From NCBI GenBank assembly GCA_035292585.1, contig DATDPU010000039.1:21057-85056 (forward strand): 64,000 nucleotides of DNA, written 5' to 3'. The DNA comes from DASSFZ01 sp035292585 (GTDB taxonomy: Bacteria > Chloroflexota > Anaerolineae > Fen-1058). The position numbers were made by a program, and so were the translations under genes. This document shows positions 7,854-16,409 of this stretch, piece by piece. Each line of letters opens with the position of its first letter. Position 1 is the first letter of the stretch. The notes beneath the pieces were generated by a model, which was not told the DNA's origin, searched no databases, and worked only from the letters and a program-made list of their open reading frames with translations.

Positions 7854-8891
7854 ATGAAAACATCCGACCTCGACTACACTCTCCCCGAAGAGTTGATCGC
7901 TCAGACCCCCATCGAGCCGCGTGATGCGGCTCGATTGCTGGTGCTCGACCGTGCAACCGGCGCGCTGGAGCATCGCCGATTCCGCGATATCGGCGATTAT
8001 CTGCGCCGAGGCGATGTGCTGGTGTTCAACGAGACGCGCGTGCTGCCGGCGCGGCTGCGGGCGGTGAAGATTCCAACGGGTGGGCGCGTCGAGGTGTTGC
8101 TGCTCAGGCGGCTGGACGCGACGACGTGGGAAGGGTTGGTTGGCGGATCGGGTGTGCGCAGCGGAACGCGGCTGCGAATCATACCCTTCGACGAACGCAG
8201 TCCGGTCGAGGTCACAGCCGAAGTGACGGCGGAACTCGATCGCGGCGGGCGGGTGCTGCGCTTCGATCGCCCGATCGATGACCAGCTGGATGCGTTGGGC
8301 GAGGCGCCGTTGCCCCCTTATATCCACGCGCCGTTACGCGATCCCGAACGCTATCAAACCGTGTATGCTCGGACGCCCGGCTCGGCGGCCGCGCCCACGG
8401 CCGGCCTTCACTTCACGCCCGCCTTGATGCAGTCGCTGCGAGAACAAGGTGTCGTGATGGCTTTCGTCGAACTGCGGGTTGGGCTGGATACTTTTCGGCC
8501 GATCGACGAGGAGGAGGTCGAGCGGCATCAGATTCACACCGAGTACTGCCGGGTGAGCGCCGCAGCCGCCGCGCAGATCGAGCAGGGTAGACGCGGCGGG
8601 GGACGTGTGATCGCGGTCGGGACCACGGCGGTGCGCACGCTGGAAACGGCTGTCCGCGCCGGCGCGGGTCGCCTCGCGGCGTTCGAGGGCGATACCGGCC
8701 TGTTCATCACGCCCGGTTTCCAGTTTAGCAGCGTCGATGCGCTGATCACGAATTTCCACCTGCCGCGCTCGACGCTGCTGGCGCTGGTCGCCGCGTTTGC
8801 CGGCCGGGAAAAGGTGCTGGATGTGTATCGGGCGGCCAGCGCCGAGCGCTATCGTTTTTTTTCGTTTGGCGATGCGATGCTGATTCTGTAA
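7854..8891 (+). CDS. queA: S-adenosylmethionine:tRNA ribosyltransferase-isomerase
   Basis: Transfers and rearranges the ribosyl group of SAM onto preQ1-modified tRNA to give epoxyqueuosine, a late step of queuosine synthesis at tRNA position 34. The 345-residue length is normal. Family motifs include LPEELIAQTPIEPRDAARL at the N-terminus, DVLVFNETRVLPARL, PLPPYIH, YQTVYA, AAPTAGLHFT, GLDTFRPI, RVIAVGTTAVRTLE and TNFHLPRSTLL. I chose ATG 7854 because the protein then starts MKTSDLDYTLPEELIA; an upstream in-frame start would add a poorly conserved leader. It forms a functional pair with the YhhQ-type transporter at the right end of the window. Confidence 0.97.
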   Translation: MKTSDLDYTLPEELIAQTPIEPRDAARLLVLDRATGALEHRRFRDIGDYLRRGDVLVFNETRVLPARLRAVKIPTGGRVEVLLLRRLDATTWEGLVGGSGVRSGTRLRIIPFDERSPVEVTAEVTAELDRGGRVLRFDRPIDDQLDALGEAPLPPYIHAPLRDPERYQTVYARTPGSAAAPTAGLHFTPALMQSLREQGVVMAFVELRVGLDTFRPIDEEEVERHQIHTEYCRVSAAAAAQIEQGRRGGGRVIAVGTTAVRTLETAVRAGAGRLAAFEGDTGLFITPGFQFSSVDALITNFHLPRSTLLALVAAFAGREKVLDVYRAASAERYRFFSFGDAMLIL

Positions 8892-8947
8892 ACTCTTGGC
8901 GTTCTCTAACTAAAGCAAGGTCAGCACTATGACGAACGATAGTGTGT

Positions 8948-9100
8948 AGGGCAATCGCATCTAAATTCTTGCACAGCGCAAATATAGGCGTGATGGCTCA
9001 CCGTCCGCGTCCCCGCGGACGGCCCGCGCGGACGCGGGCCGAGAGCAGTGGCCCATTTTCGGGGCCGATCGGGTATTGACATATTCGATGCGATTGCCCT
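8948..9100. mobile_element. MITE-like element with 14-bp perfect terminal inverted repeats
   Basis: AGGGCAATCGCATC at 8948-8961 is the exact reverse complement of GATGCGATTGCCCT at 9087-9100, enclosing 125 bases. The interior has a strong G+C-rich double hairpin (CCGTCCGCGTCCCCGCGGACGG and a second CCCGCGCGGACGCGGG arm, about 9001-9040). There is no coding frame. A related sequence begins with the same AGGGCAATCGC at 51679. The size, lack of genes and perfect ends suggest a miniature non-autonomous element or a large intergenic repeat; no obvious target-site duplication is seen. It fills most of the 348-base gap between queA and the next gene. Confidence 0.65.
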
Positions 9101-9239
9101 GCGATAGTATGAGTCGCCCAGGGATATCTGGCAATATTGTGCTATAGTTTGCTATCGCCGCAACCAGGCTGCTCGCCACGCAAAGCATAGATTCAGCGAT
9201 CCGAAAATCGTAACGAGCTCCCAGGAAGGACAAGAACGG

Positions 9240-11129
9240 ATGGCAACAAGCGCGACCTCCAACACCAGCACATCTACAGTGAGACAGATTCGCATCCCAA
9301 TGTCTGAGTTCCGCCGGTTGGCGCTGGGTCGAATGGTCGATCTGATCAAGGACATGGCGGCCAGGGAGGACCAGCGCGCCACCAATTTCGTGAAGCGGAC
9401 GCCCACACCCCTAGAGCGGTATTGGACCACGCAGGAGCTCAAGGTCGAGGCGCACAGGCAGTGGGAGACGGTAGCCGCCGCGTATCCGCAACTGGCCCGG
9501 TTCCTCTACTCAGCCGTTCCAATCCTGGAGCTCCTCGAAAGCTCCGGCAGCGCCTATCGTCTACTGGACGCCTACGAGCAACTGCTGGCGCTAGAAGACG
9601 CTGCCCTACCCGATCAGGCCCACCACGCGGCCGACATGTTTCATATCACGGCCGACTCTCGCCACATTTACATGTCCGTGAACACGAGCCGCGTCGAGCG
9701 CCATCCGTCGTTGGGCGCTGGGCTGGAGCGCGACATCAATCACCTCCGCTTCATGGCCTCGGTCTCCGCGCTGCTGGAAGATCTGCGCGCGGCCCAGCGG
9801 CCGGCGACCAACGACGAGGGCGTCGCCATCGCGCTGGCTTACGACATGCTGCGCCAGGGCACGGCCGTTCCCTCGGCTTATCAATCGATCGGGGTGTCCG
9901 GCTTTCGTGAATTCCAAACGTGCCTCTCGTTGGCCGATCCGGGCGACGGGCACATCAAGGTCACCAGCCGTGACGGACGGCTGCTGCGAGGCTTGGTGGT
10001 GCATGTCGAGCATATCGACCGCGACGAGGAATTCGATACGGAGCTGGTCGAGCCTTATCGGTTGCCGGCCGCCGTCAACGCCGCCAAGGTGAGACTGCAC
10101 GTCGGCTCGCACGCGCCGGTGACCGCCTTCATCGGGCGGCCGGTGTTCGAAAGCCGCAATGTCAAGCGTGATATGCTCAAGTCGGTGCACATGACGGCCA
10201 GCGCCTGCACGGCCATGTATCGCAATGGGATCGCCGACTGCAAGATTTCGATCGAGCGCATGACCGCTACCGAAGCAATCGCCTTTATGCGCGCCGTGGT
10301 CGGCAACGTGCTGCGCGACCGCAACCGCCAGTTTCTCTCGGCCGCCTTCCGCATCAATTTCCCGATCGTGGACGACCGACCGGAGACGGTTGCCAAGAAC
10401 GGCGGTCCGGTCAACTTCACCGACCGGATGGAGATCGCACGGCTGGGGATAAAACTCGCCCGGGATGGCGGCTTCGACAAGGTGGCCTGGGATGGCTCGT
10501 CCAACGAGGTGCCGAGCATCCCGATCATGGAACAGCTCTCGCTGGCGCAATGGGTGGAGCTGGCCCATCTGGCGCATCAGGCCGGGTTAGAGTGTTACGT
10601 CTCGGCCGGTTGCGTCGCCCGCCACATGCGCGAAGCGACCTACGCCGCGATCGACGGCGTGGGCGTGGGCACCAGCCTGCACTACATCGACCCGGAGACC
10701 AAGCTGATGGGCGCGCTCAGGCCCGAGGCCATCCTGGAAGCGCTGCAAGTCCGCGACGACGCGGCCCGCGAGCCGTTCGGGCAGTGCAGCCGCCTGCTGG
10801 CCCGGATGGACCGTATGCACGCCAACTCCGGTCTGGGCGAAGTGGACGAGCATTTTCGCATGTTGCTGTTCGAGGCCCTGCGGCGCGAGGACGTAGATCG
10901 GGCGGTGAAGGTCGCAAGCAGGCTGGCGGAAGCGCAAGCGATGAAGCCGGATTACGACATCGAGTTCTGGTCGTGGGTCGGCGAGCTGGGTCGGGCGAAA
11001 CAGGCCAGCGACATCGTGGGCGGCGACCGCAGAGTGATCACGGCCGACAGCGAAGCGACGGACGAGTGGCAGGAACTGGTATCGCGGATCGAATACGTCC
11101 AGCACAACGGCGAGTCCCGCGTTGACTGA
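9240..11129 (+). CDS. Unrecognised 629-residue protein with a TIM-barrel-like half
   Basis: I do not recognise this protein. The first half (about 1-230) is helical and rich in Ala, Leu and Arg, without signal peptide or membrane helix. Residues about 240-330 look beta-rich (GHIKVTSRDGRLLRGLVV). Residues about 380-500 alternate strands and helices in a pattern recalling TIM barrels: FTDRMEIARLGIKLARDGG, FDKVAWDGSS, AGLECYVSAGC, AIDGVGVGTSLHYI. The end is helical again. The start ATG 9240 follows AGGAAGGACAAGAACGG. Its stop overlaps the TTG start of a broken HAD-phosphatase gene by 8 bases, suggesting that they were once an operon. The function is unknown; a phosphate-binding barrel enzyme is one guess. 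Confidence 0.8.
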   Translation: MATSATSNTSTSTVRQIRIPMSEFRRLALGRMVDLIKDMAAREDQRATNFVKRTPTPLERYWTTQELKVEAHRQWETVAAAYPQLARFLYSAVPILELLESSGSAYRLLDAYEQLLALEDAALPDQAHHAADMFHITADSRHIYMSVNTSRVERHPSLGAGLERDINHLRFMASVSALLEDLRAAQRPATNDEGVAIALAYDMLRQGTAVPSAYQSIGVSGFREFQTCLSLADPGDGHIKVTSRDGRLLRGLVVHVEHIDRDEEFDTELVEPYRLPAAVNAAKVRLHVGSHAPVTAFIGRPVFESRNVKRDMLKSVHMTASACTAMYRNGIADCKISIERMTATEAIAFMRAVVGNVLRDRNRQFLSAAFRINFPIVDDRPETVAKNGGPVNFTDRMEIARLGIKLARDGGFDKVAWDGSSNEVPSIPIMEQLSLAQWVELAHLAHQAGLECYVSAGCVARHMREATYAAIDGVGVGTSLHYIDPETKLMGALRPEAILEALQVRDDAAREPFGQCSRLLARMDRMHANSGLGEVDEHFRMLLFEALRREDVDRAVKVASRLAEAQAMKPDYDIEFWSWVGELGRAKQASDIVGGDRRVITADSEATDEWQELVSRIEYVQHNGESRVD

Positions 11130-11554
11130 AGCGCCTGCTGCCCGGTTCCGTCTCATTGTCTTCGACCTCGACGGCACGCGGGTAGACACCCGGCGCGATC
11201 TGGCCGAGTCGACCAACGCGCTTATCGATGAGTTGGGCGGACGCACGTTGGACGAGGCGCTGATCGGAAGCATGGTTGGGTCTGGTGAGGTTCTTCACCC
11301 CGATCGGCGGCGTGGATGGACCTTATCCACCCAAGCCGGCGCCGTACCAGACGCTGTTGGTCGGCGATTCGCCTATCGACCTGCATACCGCGCGAAACGC
11401 CGGTGCGCGTATCTGCGTGGCGCGCTATGGATTCGGCTACGTAGAATCAGCGCCGGGGGAACTGGTGGGCGACGAGTTCTTCATCGATCACCCGAACGAG
11501 CTGGCGGCTGTGCTTGCCAATGGCGCGGGCAACCGCAGACGAATGCAGACCTGA
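11122..11554 (+). pseudogene. Broken HAD-superfamily (phosphoglycolate-phosphatase-like) gene
   Basis: The N-terminal piece (from TTG 11122) has the HAD motif I FDLDGT followed by a phosphatase-like helix up to about 11275. The C-terminal piece, in another frame and ending at 11554, has YPPKPAPYQTLLVGDSPID (motifs III/IV) and a normal tail. Together they give about 145 residues where family members have about 220; the cap domain and motif II are missing. This is best explained by an internal deletion of some 80 codons with loss of frame. The residue after FDLDGT is Arg rather than the usual Leu, another sign of decay. The gene overlaps the preceding unknown gene by 8 bases. Confidence 0.8.
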
Positions 11555-11626
11555 TCTGCACGAACCGGTTCGACGGTTCGCCGGCTGGCGTAACCTGAAG
11601 AGCCACAAAACCGAAAGTGAGGCGAG

Positions 11627-12016
11627 ATGGGAATTGGTATCACGCAGGTTCATCACATTCAGATCTTTGTACCGCGAGAAGCTGAACAAGAAGCCAAACA
11701 TTTCTACGGCGAGATTCTCGGCCTTGAAGAGATCCCTAAGCCGGAAGCCTACCGCAAGAACGGGGGCGCCTGGTATCGGTATGGCGCCAACCAGCTGCAC
11801 CTGTCATTGATGCGACACCCCGAAGAGAACCTCGGCAGTCTCCGCCACGTCTGCTATATGGTCGCGGACCTGGCCCTTGCGGAGAAAGCCATGCGCAAGG
11901 CTGGCGTGGAGATCATTCCCGACGACCGCCCTTTTGTCGGATGGACACGTTTCTACGTGCGAGACCCCGGCGGCAACTACATTGAAATCGCTCAGATGAA
12001 CAAGCCGCAATGGTAA
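11627..12016 (+). CDS. VOC (vicinal oxygen chelate) superfamily protein
   Basis: A 129-residue protein of the glyoxalase/fosfomycin-resistance/dioxygenase fold, built of two beta-alpha-beta-beta-beta units. Visible metal-site candidates are His in VHHIQIFV near residue 10, His in NQLHLSL near 62 and Glu in GNYIEIAQM near 123. The segments FYGEILGLEEIPKP and FYVRDPGGNYIEI are typical of the family. The substrate cannot be told; the single-chain length fits a homodimeric enzyme or binding protein. A GAGG-containing site precedes ATG 11627. It stands alone between two decayed genes. Confidence 0.85.
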   Translation: MGIGITQVHHIQIFVPREAEQEAKHFYGEILGLEEIPKPEAYRKNGGAWYRYGANQLHLSLMRHPEENLGSLRHVCYMVADLALAEKAMRKAGVEIIPDDRPFVGWTRFYVRDPGGNYIEIAQMNKPQW

Positions 12017-12021
12017 CGCTC

Positions 12022-12312
12022 CTATCTGCCCTGCCCCTCAGCGAACTTCTCAAATACCCATTCGTGACCTGTGTAGCGTGACCGCAGCTCGCCTCACATC
12101 TGGGCGGCTTCCGGCGAGTCTTGGGCCAGATGGCCGGTCTGCACGGCGCTTTTGAAGCGGGCAGGCAGCATATCCAGTGTCGCTTCCACTTTTGTAAACT
12201 CTTGCCCGATAGCGCTGAGGTCTCTTAAGCGCTGGTCGGGCGTTTGCTTTTTAGATACACTGGTGTAGACTATTGCTATTATGAAAAGTGGGCATATAAT
12301 TAGCGCGTAGCT
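12022..12312 (-). pseudogene. Decayed gene remnant with an in-frame stop
   Basis: Reverse-strand reading gives a hydrophobic start (ICPLFIIAIVYTSV), then DQRLRDLSAIGQEFTKVEAT, LDMLPARFKSAVQTGHL and AQDSPEAAQM, a TGA at plus 12094-12096, and in the same frame GELRSRYTGHEWVFEKFAEG to a TAG at plus 12022-12024. The text on both sides of the TGA is protein-like, so a nonsense change (for example CGA to TGA) is likely. No usable start codon exists upstream; the xerC/D-type gene's promoter occupies that place. The family is not recognised. Confidence 0.55.
12273..12300 (+). promoter_or_regulatory. Promoter of the tyrosine recombinase gene
   Basis: TTGCTA at 12273-12278 and TATAAT at 12295-12300, spacer 16. 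The start codon follows 43 bases after the -10 box, with GGGAG in the leader as a plausible ribosome binding site. Confidence 0.7.
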
Positions 12313-12343
12313 TTCCGCGCGTGATCAATCCGGGAGTAGAGCC

Positions 12344-13294
12344 ATGCAGACCGAGGAAGCGCGCCGGCAGCTCGAAAGCACTCTGGAAGCCTACCTGTCG
12401 GCGCTGGCCCAAGAAAAGCGCTATTCGCGCAATACGATTGCGGCCTATCGCAATGATCTGAACCAGTTCCTCGATCAGATGCTGCCGCTCGGCGCGATCG
12501 ATGACGGCCGCTGGGCTAACGTCTCGCCCTCCCTGGTGGTCGATTACTTCGAGCGGCTGAAGAGCACGAAGTTCCGCGACTCGACCGGGCATGAGAAACA
12601 TATCGCCACCTCGACGATCGCCCGCAAGATTGCCGCGCTCAAGTCGTTCTTTCGTTATCTGCTCAAATCGGGCCTGATCGACTCCGATCCGGCGCGCGAC
12701 CTGGACGCGCCCAAGGTGAAGAAACGCCTGCCGCGCACGCTGTCGAGCGCCGACGTGGAACGCTTGCTGACTGCGCCGGGCCAATCGAACCTGCCCAAGG
12801 CGCTGCGCGATCGGGCGCTGCTCGAGCTGCTGTATGCCACCGGCATGCGCGTGTCCGAGCTGGTCTCGCTGAACCTCGACGACGTCAACCTGGTGACACA
12901 TGATGTGCGCGTGCGCAATGATCGCAGCGACAAAGAGCGCATCATCCCGATGCACGAACGCGCGGCCCTGGCGCTGCAAGCGTACCTGGAGCGCGGCCGG
13001 CCGGGCCTGATCAAGAATGCGGCCGACTCCTCCGCCCTCTTTCTGAACCATCGCGGTCAGAAGCTGACCCGGCAGGGGATGTGGCTGATCATCAAAGAGT
13101 ACGCCGAGCAGATCGCTATCCCGTTCGAGGTGACGCCGCACACGCTGCGGCATTCGTTCGCCGCGCACATGCTGGAAAGTCACAAGGCCAGCCTGGGCGA
13201 AGTCCAGCATTTCCTCGGCCACGCCAGCGTCTCGACCACGCAGATTTACTCGCAGCTCACCTCCAACCGTGATAACGAGTCGAGCGAGACCTGA
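12344..13294 (+). CDS. xerD: XerC/XerD-type tyrosine recombinase
   Basis: A 316-residue site-specific recombinase of the kind that resolves chromosome dimers at dif during division. The N-terminal SAM-like DNA-binding domain spans about 10-110 (YSRNTIAAYRNDLNQFLDQM). The catalytic domain shows Arg in YATGMRVSELVSLNLDDV, Lys in the beta-hairpin, HTLRHSFAAHML, LGHASVSTTQIY with the second-site His and the nucleophile Tyr. Length and motifs fit the housekeeping Xer proteins rather than phage integrases, and no phage genes or att-like duplications are nearby. XerC and XerD cannot be told apart here; Chloroflexota may use a single enzyme. FtsK, its usual partner, is 6 kb downstream. Confidence 0.88.
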   Translation: MQTEEARRQLESTLEAYLSALAQEKRYSRNTIAAYRNDLNQFLDQMLPLGAIDDGRWANVSPSLVVDYFERLKSTKFRDSTGHEKHIATSTIARKIAALKSFFRYLLKSGLIDSDPARDLDAPKVKKRLPRTLSSADVERLLTAPGQSNLPKALRDRALLELLYATGMRVSELVSLNLDDVNLVTHDVRVRNDRSDKERIIPMHERAALALQAYLERGRPGLIKNAADSSALFLNHRGQKLTRQGMWLIIKEYAEQIAIPFEVTPHTLRHSFAAHMLESHKASLGEVQHFLGHASVSTTQIYSQLTSNRDNESSET

Positions 13295-13393
13295 CCTCGC
13301 TCTTTTCCCTACGCGCATAAGACTCCCCCACTGTTTTGGAGGAAGGCGGCCTGGGCGTGTGGAAGTCGAGCTGAGGATTCGATAAGGAGGCTC

Positions 13394-14041
13394 ATGGGTT
13401 ACGTCGAACAGCTGTTGAGCAAAGATGAAGCGATTATCGTGCGCAGCCGGCAACACTGGATAGCGCTGATTGCGTCGGCGCTCGTCAACGGCTTCATTAT
13501 TATCGTAGCGATGGTGCTACGCATAGTCGTGGGGAATGCGCTGATCAGCTTGCCGCAGATAATTGCCGACGGTTTGACGCTCGTGACGCTGCTGATCGTG
13601 TTGTTTGCCGCCGTCCGTTTCGTCTGGAACGTGCTGCAATGGTGGGCCGAAGAATACATCGTCACCACCCGCCGCGTGATCCAGACCGAAGGCATCATCA
13701 ACAAGCGCACCACGGACTCGTCGCTCGAAAAAGTCAACGACGTGGTGCTGGTGCAGTCGTTTTTCGGGCGCATCCTGGGCTACGGCGATCTGGAAATCGT
13801 CACCGGCAGCGATATCGGCGTCAACAAACTGAACCGACTGCGCGACCCGATCTCGTTCAAGACCGCCATGCTCGATCAAAAAGCGCAGCTGGGCGGCGAG
13901 TACGGCGAGCGCACGCCGGATACCTCTTCCGATCGGGATGTGCCGAAGCTGATTGCCGACCTGGACGAACTGCGCCGGCGCGGCCTGCTCAGCGACGCCG
14001 AGTTCAACGAGAAAAAGGCCCAACTGCTCTCCCAGCTGTGA
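13394..14041 (+). CDS. PH-domain (bPH2-like) membrane protein with C-terminal SHOCT
   Basis: A 215-residue membrane protein. Two hydrophobic helices (about residues 24-48 and 55-78) are followed by WAEEYIVTTRRVIQTEGIIN and SSLEKVNDVVLVQSFFGRIL, the bacterial PH (YdbT/bPH2) pattern, and a C-terminal SHOCT-like helix pair (LIADLDELRRRGLLSDAEF) that usually mediates oligomerisation. The function is unknown; related proteins are envelope-stress or lipid-associated. AAGGAGG lies 6 bases upstream of ATG 13394. The stop is one base from the PNP start, so the two genes are translationally close. Confidence 0.88.
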   Translation: MGYVEQLLSKDEAIIVRSRQHWIALIASALVNGFIIIVAMVLRIVVGNALISLPQIIADGLTLVTLLIVLFAAVRFVWNVLQWWAEEYIVTTRRVIQTEGIINKRTTDSSLEKVNDVVLVQSFFGRILGYGDLEIVTGSDIGVNKLNRLRDPISFKTAMLDQKAQLGGEYGERTPDTSSDRDVPKLIADLDELRRRGLLSDAEFNEKKAQLLSQL

Positions 14042-14042
14042 C

Positions 14043-14888
<846 letters not shown>

Positions 14889-14894
14889 GGATGA

Positions 14895-15665
14895 ATGGCC
14901 CCCTTCATCCGCGTCATCGAGCAATTCGCGGTTGCGCTGTACGCCGCTTGCCTGATCGGTGTAATCTGGTCGATCCGTGCGATCTGGCTGGCCTGGCATG
15001 AGCGCAAGAATACATTGTTTTTGCTTGAACGCGAGGAAGCCTCGGCCCGCATCGGGCGCGGGCTCCTCAGTGTCCTGGCCTGCCTGGGGTTAGGCGCAGT
15101 TGTTTTTGTGCTGACCCGATTTGTAGCGCCCGCGCTGCCGATCGCCGAAGCGCCGACGCCTACACCGCCAGGCCCGCTGATTACCCTGACCCCGACGAAC
15201 ACCCCGTTTCCGACTCCGACGCTGGAAACCACGCCCACCCCCGAGCCATCGCTCGATACGTCGGTCACCCCGGTCGATACGCTCCCGGCGGTGACGCCGG
15301 AACCGACGACCCCGCCTGCGCCCCCGGCAGCCTGCCCCGACCCGAATGTGCAAATCACCGCGCCCCACGACGGCGATGCGTTTTCCGGGCCATTCCAGAT
15401 CTTCGGCACGGCCAACATCCCCAACTTTGGCTTTTATAAATTCGTGTTGAACGGCCCCTGGACACAATACCAAGACCGCACGGCCGGCGATGTGGTCCGA
15501 GCGCCGGTTAGCGATAGTTATCTCGGCACATTCGACCCGGCCGCGCTGCTAGCCGCCCCAGGCGCGTATCGCTTCAGTCTGGTCGTCGTCGATAACGTGG
15601 GCAACGAAGCGCCGCACTGCTCGATCGCCGTGCAATTTCTCCCGCCGACGCCTGCGCCTCCATAG
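14895..15665 (+). CDS. Membrane-anchored protein with Thr-Pro linker and an extracellular beta domain
   Basis: A 256-residue protein that I do not recognise as a named family. Two membrane helices (about 9-30 and 55-78) bracket a short basic loop; then a long Thr/Pro linker (about 85-145, iterating TPTP and PTPE) and a C-terminal Ig-like or beta-sandwich domain starting VQITAPHDGDAFSGPFQIFG, with two cysteines (in PAACPDP and PHCSI) that could form a disulphide. The domain resembles those in other Chloroflexota surface proteins that accompany substrate binding. It follows PNP by 6 bases and is probably in the same operon. Confidence 0.7.
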   Translation: MAPFIRVIEQFAVALYAACLIGVIWSIRAIWLAWHERKNTLFLLEREEASARIGRGLLSVLACLGLGAVVFVLTRFVAPALPIAEAPTPTPPGPLITLTPTNTPFPTPTLETTPTPEPSLDTSVTPVDTLPAVTPEPTTPPAPPAACPDPNVQITAPHDGDAFSGPFQIFGTANIPNFGFYKFVLNGPWTQYQDRTAGDVVRAPVSDSYLGTFDPAALLAAPGAYRFSLVVVDNVGNEAPHCSIAVQFLPPTPAPP

Positions 15666-15667
15666 CC

Positions 15668-15749
15668 ACGGATAAACAACGAACACCTGCGCGCGCCTGG
15701 CGCGCCAGCGCGGTGCAAGTGTAAACGAATGATCGCAGTGTGTATCCGT
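15668..15749. repeat. ACACCTGC...GCAAGTGT hairpin repeat, copy 1
   Basis: ACACCTGC at 15683-15690 and GTGCAAGTGT at 15713-15722 bracket a G+C-rich core of GCGCGCC/GGCGCGCC. Outer arms ACGGATA (15668-15674) and TATCCGT (15743-15749) pair. The same layout and words recur at 41189-41287. It is non-coding, between two genes on the same strand. Confidence 0.7.
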
Positions 15750-15776
15750 TTATTCGTTTTCTCTCCGTTGCTTAAG

Positions 15777-15805
15777 TTGCGAATACCCGATCGGGATGGT
15801 AGAAT
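15777..15805 (+). promoter_or_regulatory. Promoter giving a leaderless GNAT mRNA
   Basis: TTGCGA (15777-15782) and TAGAAT (15800-15805) with a 17-base spacer. The -10 box ends 7 bases before ATG 15813, so transcription should begin at or next to the start codon. Confidence 0.65.
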
Positions 15806-15812
15806 CAAATCA

Positions 15813-16352
15813 ATGTCCGATCTGACGATTCGCCCGGCCCTGATGGGTGACCTGCAAGTGTGTCTGGAGTTCGATGCATCTTACACCACGGATTACGTCT
15901 GGCAAATGGATTCGCGCCTGGCCAATGGCGCGATCAGCGTGGCCTTCCATCACGTGCGTCTGCCGCGCTCGATGCGCGTGGCGTATCCCCGCGACGCCGA
16001 GGCGCTGCTGGCCGACTGGCGCTTACGCGACGTGATCCTGGTCGCCGAACGCCAGCGCACGCGGCACGGCTTTATCTCACTCAGCGCGCTCCCGGCGCAG
16101 CGCGTGGCGCAGATCGGGGATATGGTGGTCAGCCGGCCGGAGCGGCGTCAAGGAGTCGGTTCGGCCTTGATCGGCGCGGCGTTGCGCTGGGCGCGGGAAC
16201 GGAGTCTCAAGCAGGTGGTGATCGAAGTGCAGACGAAGAATCATCCGGCGATTTCGCTGCTGAATAAACTCGGTTTCAGTTTTTGCGGCTTTAACGATCG
16301 GCATTATTTCAATCAAGACATCGCGCTCTTTTTCTCGCGGGCTGTGCGTTAG
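15813..16352 (+). CDS. GNAT family N-acetyltransferase
   Basis: A 179-residue acetyl-CoA-dependent acetyltransferase. The fold is visible from SDLTIRPALMGDL at the N-terminus to the acetyl-CoA loop VSRPERRQGVGSALIGAALR (motif A, about residues 107-126) and the late AISLLNKLGFSFCGFNDRHY. This layout resembles streptothricin acetyltransferase-like and RimI-like enzymes, but the substrate is unknown. ATG 15813 is preferred because the promoter ends just before it. There is no ribosome binding site. Confidence 0.85.
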   Translation: MSDLTIRPALMGDLQVCLEFDASYTTDYVWQMDSRLANGAISVAFHHVRLPRSMRVAYPRDAEALLADWRLRDVILVAERQRTRHGFISLSALPAQRVAQIGDMVVSRPERRQGVGSALIGAALRWARERSLKQVVIEVQTKNHPAISLLNKLGFSFCGFNDRHYFNQDIALFFSRAVR

Positions 16353-16409
16353 CGCTTCAAGCACTGTAGCGCTCCTGTCCGACCTCGACGCGCTCCACGG
16401 TCGTTTGGC

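Noticed and set aside
12094..12096. TGA as a selenocysteine codon in the decayed reverse-strand gene
   Set aside because: No selenocysteine-insertion hairpin or selenoprotein family is recognisable, and the gene lacks a start codon.
12344..13294. The tyrosine recombinase as a phage or island integrase
   Set aside because: Length and motifs fit housekeeping Xer proteins, and there are no phage genes, tRNA target or att repeats next to it.
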